From contig JBDLTI010000006.1 in assembly GCA_039805865.1 (NCBI GenBank), forward strand, positions 1 through 55,736: 55,736 nucleotides of DNA. Direction: 5' to 3'. Under the pieces are notes generated by a model. The model was not told the origin of the DNA. It made no database searches and saw only the letters and a program-made list of their open reading frames with translations. A program made the position numbers and the translations under genes. Positions 1 through 8,119 of the stretch are shown piece by piece; positions within the stretch are counted from its first letter, which is position 1, and each line of letters begins with the position of its first letter. This stretch comes from Fluviibacter sp039805865 (GTDB taxonomy: Bacteria; Pseudomonadota; Gammaproteobacteria; Burkholderiales; Rhodocyclaceae).

Positions 1-1
1 T

Positions 2-370
2 CCGCGTTTCGATGCCCGCTATGGCGAAGCCTTCTCGGGTATGAACGAAAAAGAACTGCCGATGACCGAGTGCCTGAAAGACACCGTTGCCCGCTTCGTG
101 CCGTTCTGGGAAAGCACGATTGCGCCAGCCGTTAAATCCGGCAAAAGCGTCATCGTCGCGGCTCACGGCAACTCGATCCGCGCACTGGTGAAGTATCTTG
201 ATAACATTTCCGATGCCGACATCGTTGAGTTGAACATTCCAACGGGTATTCCGCTGGTCTACGAACTGGATGATGAAACCCTGAAACCAATCCGGAGCTA
301 CTACCTGGGCGACCAGGAAGCGGCTGCTGCCGCTGCTGCTGCCGTTGCACAGCAAGCTGCCAAGAAATAA
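2..370 (+). CDS. gpmA: 2,3-bisphosphoglycerate-dependent phosphoglycerate mutase, C-terminal part
   Basis: The gene is cut by the left edge; reading frame 2 is open from the first full codon. It interconverts 3- and 2-phosphoglycerate in glycolysis and gluconeogenesis in the cytosol. The stretch ELPMTECLKDTVARF followed by AAHGNSIRALVKYL is the C-terminal half of the GpmA family, and the His of AHGNS is the second catalytic histidine. About 120 residues are visible, so roughly half of the usual 230-250 residues is missing off the window. The protein ends in an alanine-rich tail (about residues 95-105 of the visible part) closing with Lys-Lys, longer than in enterobacterial GpmA. ctpA follows 34 bp downstream in the same direction. 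The identification is firm; only the start is unseen. Confidence 0.96.
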   Translation, partial: PRFDARYGEAFSGMNEKELPMTECLKDTVARFVPFWESTIAPAVKSGKSVIVAAHGNSIRALVKYLDNISDADIVELNIPTGIPLVYELDDETLKPIRSYYLGDQEAAAAAAAAVAQQAAKK

Positions 371-404
371 TCGCCGTCATTCGACGACAACAGGAACCGC
401 CAAC

Positions 405-1916
405 ATGCCCAGCCATATCCCTCCGACCGATCCCACATCCAAGCAGGCCAAGCCCGGTTGGATGCGCACGGCCAGCGTGGGTCTGGTTGGCGTGGTGGCC
501 GGCGTCCTGATTGCATTACAACTACCCGCATTTGCCGAAAAGGCTGCAGCACCCGCCCAGACAGCTGGCCTACCGATTCAAGATCTGCGAACCTTTGCCG
601 AAGTCTTTAATGCCATCAAGCAGGGTTATGTCGAGCCGGTTGAGGATAAAAAGCTCATCAACAATGCCATCTCCGGCATGGTCTCCAATTTAGACCCACA
701 CTCCACCTATCTGGATGCGGAAGCATTCAAAGAGCTGCAGGTTGGCACACATGGTGAGTTTGGCGGACTCGGTATCGAAGTGGGCATGGAAGATGGCTTC
801 GTCAAAGTCATTGCGCCGATTGAAGATACGCCAGCTGCCCGCGCAGGCTTGAAAACCGGTGACCTGATCGTCAAAATCGACGACACCTCGGTCAAAGGTC
901 TGACGCTGAACGAGGCCGTTAAAAAGCTGCGTGGCAAACCGAAGACGCAAGTCACGCTGACGATTGCACGCAAAGGCGCGAATAAGCCTTTAATCGTGAC
1001 GCTGACACGTGAAGTCATCAAAGTACAATCGGTCAAATTCAAAATGCTCGAACCGGGTTATGGCTATGTACGTATCACCCAGTTCCAGGAAAACACCACG
1101 AGCGCTCTCGTTAACGCCGTTAACCAGCTCTACAAGAACGGCCCACTCAAAGGTTTGATTCTTGATCTACGCAACGACCCGGGCGGCTTGCTCAATGCCG
1201 CCGTAGGCGTTTCTGCTGTGTTCCTGCCGGCTGATGAGCTGGTGGTTTCTACCGATGGCCGCGCCCCGGACGCCAAGCATAAGTTCTATGCCAAGCCAGA
1301 GGACTATCAGCATGGCCGCGAAGACGAGCTGCGTAATCTACCCAACGGCATCAAAACCGTACCCATGATTGTGCTCGTCAATGGTGGCTCGGCATCGGCC
1401 TCTGAAATCGTGGCTGGCGCGCTACAAGACTACAAACGCGCTACCGTGCTTGGCACCCAGACCTTTGGTAAGGGTTCGGTACAGACTGTTTTGCCGCTAC
1501 CAGGTAACACGGCGATCAAGATCACTACCGCACGTTACTACACGCCTAAGGGCCGCTCAATTCAAGCCAAGGGCATTGAGCCGGACGTCGAAGTGGAAGA
1601 AGTGCCCGGCGCCAAGAAAAACGGTCTGCGCGAAGCCGACCTGGGCGGCCACCTGATCAACGAAAACGACAAATCAGCCAAAGACAACAAGCCAGACACG
1701 GAAAAGCCCAATGGCAAAAACGGTAAAAACAATGCCAAGGAGGATGACGCTGACTCGGGGCTGGCTATCGCCGATTACACCACGGCAAAGGATCGTCAGT
1801 TCGTAGAAGCCATCAAGCGTCTAGGCGGCAAAGCACCGGCACCAGCCAGCAAAGAAGCTAAGGCCAATGCGGATGATTCCGGCGCTACCGACAAGTCGGC
1901 CAAACCCGCCCAGTAA
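405..1916 (+). CDS. ctpA: C-terminal processing peptidase, S41 family
   Basis: Periplasmic serine protease that trims or degrades proteins from their C-termini. The start at ATG 405 is chosen over an in-frame start at 345 because the latter lies inside gpmA and 405 has AGGA about 10 bases upstream; this gives 503 residues. An N-terminal hydrophobic segment (about residues 21-45, ending in PAFA) is a signal or anchor sequence. A PDZ domain follows at about 95-180 and the S41 core at about 200-400. The catalytic Ser-Lys dyad fits S331 in GSASASE and K356 in TFGKGSVQ, with the spacing of E. coli Tsp. The last 90 residues are a hydrophilic Lys/Asp/Asn-rich tail. moeB starts 6 bp after the stop, so the two are probably cotranscribed. 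Confidence 0.95.
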   Translation: MPSHIPPTDPTSKQAKPGWMRTASVGLVGVVAGVLIALQLPAFAEKAAAPAQTAGLPIQDLRTFAEVFNAIKQGYVEPVEDKKLINNAISGMVSNLDPHSTYLDAEAFKELQVGTHGEFGGLGIEVGMEDGFVKVIAPIEDTPAARAGLKTGDLIVKIDDTSVKGLTLNEAVKKLRGKPKTQVTLTIARKGANKPLIVTLTREVIKVQSVKFKMLEPGYGYVRITQFQENTTSALVNAVNQLYKNGPLKGLILDLRNDPGGLLNAAVGVSAVFLPADELVVSTDGRAPDAKHKFYAKPEDYQHGREDELRNLPNGIKTVPMIVLVNGGSASASEIVAGALQDYKRATVLGTQTFGKGSVQTVLPLPGNTAIKITTARYYTPKGRSIQAKGIEPDVEVEEVPGAKKNGLREADLGGHLINENDKSAKDNKPDTEKPNGKNGKNNAKEDDADSGLAIADYTTAKDRQFVEAIKRLGGKAPAPASKEAKANADDSGATDKSAKPAQ

Positions 1917-1922
1917 TTTGTG

Positions 1923-2666
1923 ATGAACGACCAGCAACTGCTGCGCTATAGCCGGCATATTCTGGTCGATGAAATTGGCATCGAAGGCCAGGAGAAGCTC
2001 CTGGCCAGCCATGTACTCATTATTGGCGCAGGGGGTTTAGGCTCACCAGCGGCGCTTTATCTGGCCAGCGCCGGTGTTGGCACCCTCAGCATTGCCGATG
2101 GTGATACCGTTGACCTAAGTAACCTACAACGGCAGATTCTGCACACCGAGTCACGGATTGGCCAAACTAAAACTCACAGTGCCGTCGAAGCGCTGTACAC
2201 GGTTAACCCGGAGTGTCGGGTCATACCGCTGCCCAGACTCGAAGGCAACGCCTTAATAGACGCTGTCGCTCAAGCCGATGTCGTGCTGGATTGCTCTGAT
2301 AACTTTGCAACGCGCTATGCGCTCAATCGCGCCTGCGTTGCTTCTAAAAAACCATTGGTCTCAGGCGCGGCCATCAAACTCACCGGGCAACTTTTTGTAA
2401 TAGATCCGCGGCAGGTTGATGCACCCTGCTACGCCTGCCTCTACCCGGAAGACACTGCTGCTGACGATCTGCGCTGCGCCACCACCGGGATACTGGCGCC
2501 ACTCACTGGCGTTATTGGCTGCATGCAGGCCGTTGAGGCCATAAAAATTCTGGCCGGTTTCGGCGCGCCGGCAACAGGATTGCTGCAACGATACGATGCC
2601 TTGTCTGGACACTGGTCCTCGGCTCGCGTGCGACCAGACCCTGTGTGCCCTATCTGTAAGGCCTGA
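1923..2666 (+). CDS. moeB: Sulfur-carrier-protein adenylyltransferase, MoeB/ThiF/HesA family
   Basis: E1-like enzyme that adenylates the C-terminal glycine of a small sulfur carrier (MoaD or ThiS), for molybdopterin or thiazole synthesis. The nucleotide-binding loop is GAGGLG at residues 35-40, the arginine finger region is SNLQRQ, and two CxxC pairs (C169/C172 and C242/C245) bind zinc. C185 in the RCATTG motif matches the conserved active-site-region cysteine. The 247-residue length is normal for MoeB/ThiF without a rhodanese domain. A GTG lies one codon upstream (1920); ATG 1923 is preferred because it gives the family start MNDQQLLRYSRH. It lies directly behind ctpA, a pairing common in Burkholderiales. 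The sequence does not say whether the partner is MoaD, ThiS or both. Confidence 0.9.
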   Translation: MNDQQLLRYSRHILVDEIGIEGQEKLLASHVLIIGAGGLGSPAALYLASAGVGTLSIADGDTVDLSNLQRQILHTESRIGQTKTHSAVEALYTVNPECRVIPLPRLEGNALIDAVAQADVVLDCSDNFATRYALNRACVASKKPLVSGAAIKLTGQLFVIDPRQVDAPCYACLYPEDTAADDLRCATTGILAPLTGVIGCMQAVEAIKILAGFGAPATGLLQRYDALSGHWSSARVRPDPVCPICKA

Positions 2667-2678
2667 CAGGTACCACAG

Positions 2679-3302
2679 ATGATTGAATCTTCTGATCTTT
2701 ACGTTTTCATGGCTGCACTTGTGGCTGTCTATCTGCTGCCTGGTCCTGATATGGCGCTAATTCTCTCTACCTCTGCTTTGGGTGGGCGACAAAATGGGTT
2801 CATGGTCGCTATCGGTCTCGCGCTATCGCGAGCACTCCACGTCACGTTGGCCGCGTTAGGGCTGGCTGCCCTCTTCATTGCACACCCCTTGCTGTTTGAT
2901 GCTGTCCGTTGGTTGGGTGCTGCTTATCTGTGCTGGCTTGCCTGGCGACTGCTGCGCACCCCCAAAGAAAACAGCGCAACCATCGTCGCCCATCACCAGG
3001 CAGGCTGGCGTGCCCTAAGGCAAGGTTTTCTAACCAACCTTTTGAACCCTAAGGCGTTAATGTTTTGCGCACTTTTGCTCCCCCAGTTTATCGTTCCTAC
3101 TGGCGAACTCATCGAGCAATACCTACTGCTAGGCACCATCCTCGTTACGTTAGGGGCTATTTTTGACTTGATTTACGTCTTTGCCTCATCGGGCATCGCA
3201 CACCATTTTTCGGGATCACGCACGGGACAAAAAATCGCCCGAGTTCTTTTTGCTACTGTTTTTGGAATCGCCGCAATTCGGTTGGCGCTTAATTCTCGTT
3301 AG
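2679..3302 (+). CDS. LysE/RhtB family amino-acid exporter
   Basis: Inner-membrane exporter of the LysE/RhtB superfamily, whose members efflux amino acids such as lysine, threonine, homoserine or leucine. The 207-residue length and about six hydrophobic segments are typical. The family signature near the N-terminus (LLPGPDMALIL, about residues 19-30) and the loop GFLTNLLNPKALMF (about residues 115-128) are both present. It begins 12 bp after moeB on the same strand and may be read through from it, though no functional link is evident. Its 3' end overlaps the 3' end of the convergent fic gene by 14 bp. The substrate cannot be named from sequence. Confidence 0.9.
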   Translation: MIESSDLYVFMAALVAVYLLPGPDMALILSTSALGGRQNGFMVAIGLALSRALHVTLAALGLAALFIAHPLLFDAVRWLGAAYLCWLAWRLLRTPKENSATIVAHHQAGWRALRQGFLTNLLNPKALMFCALLLPQFIVPTGELIEQYLLLGTILVTLGAIFDLIYVFASSGIAHHFSGSRTGQKIARVLFATVFGIAAIRLALNSR

Positions 3303-4422
3303 CATTTTGACCTGCCAAAAGATAACTCGTACTTCGCCCGCTAGCCTCTGATTGTTTCAGCACACGTTTCTCGACCAAATCTTTAATGTCTCTATGCGCT
3401 GTATCTTGAGAGCATTTCGCAATGGCCGCCCATTTGCTCGTTGTTAGCTTGCCCTCGAATCCATCGAGCATTCGGTTGAGTAATTTGATCTGACGTTCGT
3501 TCATGGACGTGGATGCCCAACGCTTCCAGAAACCGGCTTTATTGAGCACTGCCGAAAGTGTTTCGTCTGAGCCCTGTACAGCGCGCAGCAAGCACTCCAG
3601 GAACCAGACCAGCCAAGCGGTTACATCTAGGTCACCTTTCTGGGTGCGTTCAAGAAGTGCGTAATAGTCCTTGCGTTCACGCTGAATCTGCGCCGAAAAA
3701 CTATAGAACCGGTGTGTCGAATGCTCGGCATGGGCTAAGGCCATATCACCCACGGCGCGCGCAATACGACCGTTACCATCATCAAACGGGTGGATGGTGA
3801 CAAACCAGAGATGTGCCAGGCCGGCTTTGATGAGTGGGTCGTCTTGTTGATCGACATTGAACCAAAGCAAGAAGTCATTTACCTCAGCATCGAGCAAGTG
3901 TGCAGGTGGCGCTTCAAAATGCACCTTAGGGCGATGCATAGGGCCGGAGACCACTTGCATAGGGCCATGCGCATCATCCCGCCATGCGCCGATACGGATG
4001 TTGCGCAGCCCACTTTGCCCTGCGGGAAACATGCCGCTATGCCATGAAAAGAGCCTTTGCACCGTGAGCGGCGCTTGGTGATTACCCGTGGCATCCAAGA
4101 CCATATCAACGACACCATCAACATGTCGATCTGCTGGCGCCAATGCGCCGATATCCACCCCGAGGCGTCGTGCGATGGATGAACGCACCGATTCTGGATT
4201 GAGGCTTTCACCTTCGATTTCACTGGTTTTTAATACGTCTTCGGTAAGTACGCGCAGGTTAGCTTGGCCCTGTTGATCTAACCCTAGGTCCTGGAGCCGA
4301 CCTTGCAAACGGCCTTGTGCCTGGTTCACTTGAGCAAGTAACGGCATTAAGCGCTTGGCGTCATAGCGCCAATGCGGCCACTCCAGCTGTTGCCAAACGC
4401 AACGATAATCTCCGCTATTCAT
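3289..4422 (-). CDS. Fic-domain AMP-transferase with N-terminal DUF4172 and C-terminal winged helix
   Basis: Fic proteins transfer AMP (or other phosphate-containing groups) to hydroxyl side chains of target proteins. The catalytic motif HPFDDGNGR is intact at residues 211-219, with H211 the catalytic base. An inhibitory-helix motif of the type [S/T]xxxE[G/N] is visible at T66-G71 (TSEIEG), so this is a self-inhibited Fic with the inhibitory helix N-terminal to the Fic core (class II). The first 60 residues (WPHWRYD and so on) resemble DUF4172. The last 90 residues look like a winged-helix DNA-binding domain. It sits alone between lysE and ribD, which suggests insertion. The start codon lies in the 7-nt spacer of a perfect 13-bp inverted repeat, pointing to autoregulation. 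The target protein is unknown. Confidence 0.93.
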   Translation of the reverse strand: MNSGDYRCVWQQLEWPHWRYDAKRLMPLLAQVNQAQGRLQGRLQDLGLDQQGQANLRVLTEDVLKTSEIEGESLNPESVRSSIARRLGVDIGALAPADRHVDGVVDMVLDATGNHQAPLTVQRLFSWHSGMFPAGQSGLRNIRIGAWRDDAHGPMQVVSGPMHRPKVHFEAPPAHLLDAEVNDFLLWFNVDQQDDPLIKAGLAHLWFVTIHPFDDGNGRIARAVGDMALAHAEHSTHRFYSFSAQIQRERKDYYALLERTQKGDLDVTAWLVWFLECLLRAVQGSDETLSAVLNKAGFWKRWASTSMNERQIKLLNRMLDGFEGKLTTSKWAAIAKCSQDTAHRDIKDLVEKRVLKQSEASGRSTSYLLAGQNANEN

Positions 4423-4449
4423 GCGGAGATTATCGGGCTTATTCTCCGC
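4403..4449. promoter_or_regulatory. Inverted-repeat cluster across the fic start codon, probable operator
   Basis: A perfect 13-bp inverted repeat has arms CGATAATCTCCGC (4403-4415) and GCGGAGATTATCG (4423-4435). Its 7-nt spacer contains the fic ATG (4420-4422 on the complement). A third core, TCTCCGC, lies at 4443-4449. The order on + is therefore TCTCCGC, GCGGAGA, TCTCCGC, alternating in orientation. A fourth core, GCGGAGA, is at 4499-4505 inside the 3' end of ribD. The most economical reading is a multi-site operator for the winged-helix domain of Fic itself; this is inference. Confidence 0.7.
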
Positions 4450-4474
4450 AACGTCAACTAAAACAACAGGTTAG

Positions 4475-5620
4475 TTAATCAAGCGGTCTGGTAATGATGC
4501 GGAGATTAGGACCGATCATGCGCACATCATGGAACTTGAGTTCCGTTTTCTGATCTAGGCTATTCAGACTTAGGTCATCGAACCAACCGCGGGCATCGCT
4601 GCCGAGCACACAGGGTGCCATGTAAATCACGCTTTCATCAACGAGCCCGGCGTTCAGGAACACGCCGCTCAATCGCGGCCCTGCCTCAACGTGTACCTCG
4701 TTAACACCACGTTGCGCCAGAAACTCCAGCAAGGCTTTTAAATCGACACGGCCGTTGGCATCGGGGAGACAAATCACTTCTGCCCCCGCTGCTTGAAGTG
4801 CGGCCGTTTTTTTAGGATCAGTTTCAGCCGTCGCGATCAAACACCCGCCCTGCAAAATTTTTGCCGTCGAGGGCGTACGGAGGTGGCTATCGACCGCCAC
4901 GCGCAGCGCTGATGCCAACGGTACTGGCTGACCCGATTGACCAATAGGCGCCTGCACATCTCGTATGGTGAGCAATGGGTCGTCGGCAATGAGCGTGCCG
5001 ACACCTGTGATGATGGCTTGCGCTCGCGCGCGATACCGGTGTCCATCCGCACGGGCTTCCGGACTCGTAATCCACTGGCTCTGGCCATTCGCCAACGCAC
5101 TACGGCCATCCAGGCTGCCTGCCATCTTGAGTCGGACCCATGGCAAATGCTGTCGCATGCGTTTTGTAAAACCGACGTTCAGGGTCTCTGCCTCTGCGGC
5201 CATCAGCGGTGCGGCAACCGCAATGCCCGCCGCTTGCAATAATGCAAAGCCTTTGCCCGCCACAAAAGGGTTCGGATCTTCCATCGCCGCCACCACGCGA
5301 GTGACTCCTGCTTTAATCAAAGCCTCGGCACAGGGCGGGGTTTTGCCATGATGCGCGCAAGGTTCCAACGTCACATAGGCTGTTGCGCCTTGCGCACTGT
5401 GTCCACGCGCGGCAGCATCACGCAGCGCCATCACTTCGGCATGGCCTTCACCGGCACGTTCGTGCCAACCTTCACCAATGATCTGATCGTCTTTAACCAG
5501 GACGCAACCGACCCGTGGGTTAACACCCGTGGTGTACAGGCCATTCGCCGCCAGCTGCAATGCACGAGCCATCCAGGCCGCATCAGCGGCGGTCGGGATT
5601 TGAATCGTTGTATCGGGCAT
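4475..5620 (-). CDS. ribD: Bifunctional riboflavin biosynthesis deaminase/reductase
   Basis: RibD carries out the second and third steps of riboflavin synthesis: deamination of the GTP-derived pyrimidine and NADPH reduction of its ribosyl side chain. The N-terminal deaminase has the zinc motif H60-A-E62 with C88 and C97 (TLEPCAH and TPPC). The C-terminal reductase domain covers about residues 150-380. The start at ATG 5620 (MPDTTIQIP, 381 residues) is chosen over an in-frame ATG at 5671, which would reach into nrdR. It follows nrdR by 28 bp in the probable operon glyA-nrdR-ribD. No other rib gene is in the window. Confidence 0.95.
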   Translation of the reverse strand: MPDTTIQIPTAADAAWMARALQLAANGLYTTGVNPRVGCVLVKDDQIIGEGWHERAGEGHAEVMALRDAAARGHSAQGATAYVTLEPCAHHGKTPPCAEALIKAGVTRVVAAMEDPNPFVAGKGFALLQAAGIAVAAPLMAAEAETLNVGFTKRMRQHLPWVRLKMAGSLDGRSALANGQSQWITSPEARADGHRYRARAQAIITGVGTLIADDPLLTIRDVQAPIGQSGQPVPLASALRVAVDSHLRTPSTAKILQGGCLIATAETDPKKTAALQAAGAEVICLPDANGRVDLKALLEFLAQRGVNEVHVEAGPRLSGVFLNAGLVDESVIYMAPCVLGSDARGWFDDLSLNSLDQKTELKFHDVRMIGPNLRIITRPLD

Positions 5621-5648
5621 TTCTGAGAACCCGTGTCGTGAATCGCGG

Positions 5649-6104
5649 TCAGACGACCGGCGAGATCTCACGAATCACTTCGGAGAATTCATCAATGTCG
5701 GTGAAGTTCCGATACACCGAGGCAAAACGGACGTAAGCGACCTTGTCGATTTTTTTCAACTCGCGCATCACCAGCTCGCCAACTTGCTGCGATGTGATTT
5801 CTCGCTCGCCCAGCGACAGCAAACGTTCTTCAATGCGCGAGATGGCCGCATCAATCGCTTCTGCCGTTACGGGGCGTTTGCGTAAAGCGAGCTGCAAGGA
5901 TGCCACGAGCTTGTCGTGGCTAAATTCGGTACGCGACCCATTCCGTTTGACGATAAACGGGAACTGGATCTCCGCCTGCTCGTGCGTCGTAAAACGTTTC
6001 TCGCACTGACCGCAGCGGCGACGACGGCGGACGATGTGACCCTCTTCCGACTCGCGCGTTTCAACGACGGTGGTGCCGTCCGCGCTACAGAAAGGGCACT
6101 TCAT
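5649..6104 (-). CDS. nrdR: Transcriptional repressor NrdR
   Basis: NrdR is the ATP/dATP-sensing repressor of ribonucleotide reductase genes. The N-terminal zinc ribbon is complete (C3-P-F-C6 and C31-G-Q-C34), followed by an Arg-rich strand and an ATP-cone domain (about residues 49-139). The length of 151 residues is standard. It starts 26 bp downstream of glyA and ends 28 bp before ribD; glyA-nrdR-ribD is a well-known gene order in proteobacteria. No ribonucleotide reductase gene is present, so its targets lie elsewhere. Confidence 0.97.
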   Translation of the reverse strand: MKCPFCSADGTTVVETRESEEGHIVRRRRRCGQCEKRFTTHEQAEIQFPFIVKRNGSRTEFSHDKLVASLQLALRKRPVTAEAIDAAISRIEERLLSLGEREITSQQVGELVMRELKKIDKVAYVRFASVYRNFTDIDEFSEVIREISPVV

Positions 6105-6130
6105 CGCGCCGCGTCCTAATCAGTTGTCGC

Positions 6131-7381
6131 TTACTTGCCGTAAACCGGGAAACGCTTGCACAGTGCCGACACCTGGTCGCGCACCTTGGCGAGCACGGCT
6201 TCGTCGTTCGGCGCATCCAACACGTCCGCGATCAGATGCGCGATCTGCTCGGCTTCGATCTCGGTGAAACCACGGGTGGTCATGGCCGGCGAACCGATAC
6301 GGATACCGGAGGTGACAAACGGCTTCTGCGGATCGTTCGGGATGCCGTTCTTGTTCACGGTGATATGCGCGCGACCCAGAGCCGCTTCCGCTTCTTTACC
6401 GGTGATGTTCTTGTTGCGCAGGTCGAGCAGGAATACGTGGCTCTCGGTACGACCCGACACCACGCGCAGACCACGCTCTTCACCCAGCACACGCGCCATA
6501 ACGCGGGCGTTGTTGATCACCTGTTCCTGATAATCCTTGAAGCCCTGGGTTGCCGCTTCTTTGAACGCGGTGGCTTTGGCAGCAATCACATGCATCAGCG
6601 GACCACCCTGTAGCCCCGGGAAGATGGCCGAGTTGAGTGCCTTTTCGTGTTCGGCCTTCATCAGGATGACACCACCGCGCGGACCGCGCAGGGTCTTGTG
6701 TGTGGTCGTGGTGACGACGTCAGCGTGCGGCACCGGGTTCGGGTAGTAACCGGCAGCAATCAGGCCAGCGTAGTGGGCCATGTCGACCCACATGATGGCG
6801 CCGACTTCTTTAGCGATCTTGGCAAAACGTTCGAAATCGATGCGCAGCGCATAGGCCGAGGCACCGGCCACGATGATGCGGGGCTTGTGTTCACGCGCCA
6901 GCTTTTCAACCTGGTCGTAATCAATCTCTTCTTTTTCGTTCAAGCCGTAGGACACGACGTTGAACCACTTGCCCGACATATTCAGCGGCATGCCGTGGGT
7001 GAGGTGGCCGCCTTCAGCCAGGCTCATGCCCATGATGGTGTCGCCCGGCTTGGCAAAGGCCATCAGCACGGCCTGGTTGGCTTGCGAACCGGAGTTCGGC
7101 TGCACGTTAGCAGCATCGGCACCAAACAGCGCCTTCAGGCGGTCGATGGCGATCTGTTCCACCACGTCCACGTGCTCGCAACCACCGTAATAACGCTTGC
7201 CCGGATAGCCTTCAGCGTACTTGTTGGTCAGCTGCGAACCCTGCGCCTGCATAACGGCGTAGGACACGTAGTTTTCCGAAGCGATCAGTTCGATATGGTC
7301 TTCCTGGCGGCGGTCTTCCGCCTGAATGGCTTGCCAGAGTTCAGAGTCAACTTGCTGGAGGGTGTCGCGGGCAGAGAACAT
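6131..7381 (-). CDS. glyA: Serine hydroxymethyltransferase
   Basis: PLP enzyme converting serine plus tetrahydrofolate to glycine plus 5,10-methylene-THF, the main source of one-carbon units. The PLP lysine is K229 in TTTTHKTLRGPRGG, the same position as in E. coli GlyA. The length of 416 residues is normal and the protein is colinear with the family from MFSARDTL to the C-terminus. It is the first gene of the probable operon glyA-nrdR-ribD; an 84-bp gap separates it from the phosphatase gene upstream. Functionally it links to thyA and folA further along the window, which consume and regenerate methylene-THF. Confidence 0.98.
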   Translation of the reverse strand: MFSARDTLQQVDSELWQAIQAEDRRQEDHIELIASENYVSYAVMQAQGSQLTNKYAEGYPGKRYYGGCEHVDVVEQIAIDRLKALFGADAANVQPNSGSQANQAVLMAFAKPGDTIMGMSLAEGGHLTHGMPLNMSGKWFNVVSYGLNEKEEIDYDQVEKLAREHKPRIIVAGASAYALRIDFERFAKIAKEVGAIMWVDMAHYAGLIAAGYYPNPVPHADVVTTTTHKTLRGPRGGVILMKAEHEKALNSAIFPGLQGGPLMHVIAAKATAFKEAATQGFKDYQEQVINNARVMARVLGEERGLRVVSGRTESHVFLLDLRNKNITGKEAEAALGRAHITVNKNGIPNDPQKPFVTSGIRIGSPAMTTRGFTEIEAEQIAHLIADVLDAPNDEAVLAKVRDQVSALCKRFPVYGK

Positions 7382-7465
7382 AAGAAACCTCGGGATTCAA
7401 TCAAAATCGGTGAAAACAGCACGCTGTCGCAGCGGCAACAGCCGGCCAGAGCCAAGGCCGTGATT

Positions 7466-8119
7466 TTACAGGATTTCGTCGCGGCTGGCGCCTGTTAGAT
7501 GTTCCGTTTCGCCCCAAGCCACCATTGTCCAGCGCAAACCCTGTTCTTCGGCCTCAATATCCAGCCAGTTCAGGCCGGCATTGGGGATTGGCGCATCCCG
7601 AGGCCCTGTCAAAGTGCGCCCCATGGCGCGGCGATACAAAAGATCTAGAACGCCCCCGTGGGTGACGATAACGACCGCCTGATCGGCATAAACCCGCGCC
7701 AAATCGGACAAACAACGCTCTATGCGCTCAAGCATGGCCTGCAAAGGTTCCGCCGCACCGGGGGACGCCGCCAGATCAACACGACTCACCAACGCTGCGT
7801 AGGCCTCTGCCGCAAAACTTGCAGCCTCAGCCGGCGTCTTGCCCTCGAACTCTCCGTAATGGCGTTCGCGCAAAGCCTGTGCAGCTTGAACCGGTAGCCC
7901 CAGCCCACCGGCAACGGCTTCAGCCGTTTGTCGCGCCCGTAGGAGATCGCTGCTGATCACTGCCGAAAACTGGCTTTTTGCGTGTTCACTTCGCAGATAC
8001 CGACCCGCTGCCTCGGCCTGAGCAACCCCTACCGCATTGAGCGGAATATCCTGATGTCCCTGCAAACGGCGATCCGCATTCCAGGCGGTTTCGCCGTGGC
8101 GGACAATGCAGCATCGCAT
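7466..8119 (-). CDS. Histidine phosphatase family protein (phosphoglycerate mutase-like)
   Basis: Member of the branch-2,3-phosphoglycerate-mutase/phosphatase superfamily. The phosphohistidine motif is at the N-terminus (IVRHGET, H8) and the second catalytic His is in VIVTHGGVL (about residue 155). The 217-residue length fits the GpmB/CobC-like phosphatases rather than true mutases. Its start overlaps the stop of pmbA by one base (TGATG), so the two are translationally coupled. Candidate roles include alpha-ribazole phosphatase or a general sugar or nucleotide phosphatase; no cobalamin genes are nearby, so I do not assign cobC. Confidence 0.88.
   Translation of the reverse strand: MRCCIVRHGETAWNADRRLQGHQDIPLNAVGVAQAEAAGRYLRSEHAKSQFSAVISSDLLRARQTAEAVAGGLGLPVQAAQALRERHYGEFEGKTPAEAASFAAEAYAALVSRVDLAASPGAAEPLQAMLERIERCLSDLARVYADQAVVIVTHGGVLDLLYRRAMGRTLTGPRDAPIPNAGLNWLDIEAEEQGLRWTMVAWGETEHLTGASRDEIL

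Noticed and set aside
321..355. Alanine codon run at the end of gpmA as a mobile or unstable repeat
   Set aside because: Mixed Ala codons; alanine-rich C-terminal tails are usual in betaproteobacterial GpmA.
6647..7498. A 283-codon plus-strand frame opposite glyA
   Set aside because: Shadow of a highly conserved gene; His/Val/Gly-rich composition reflects antisense codon bias.
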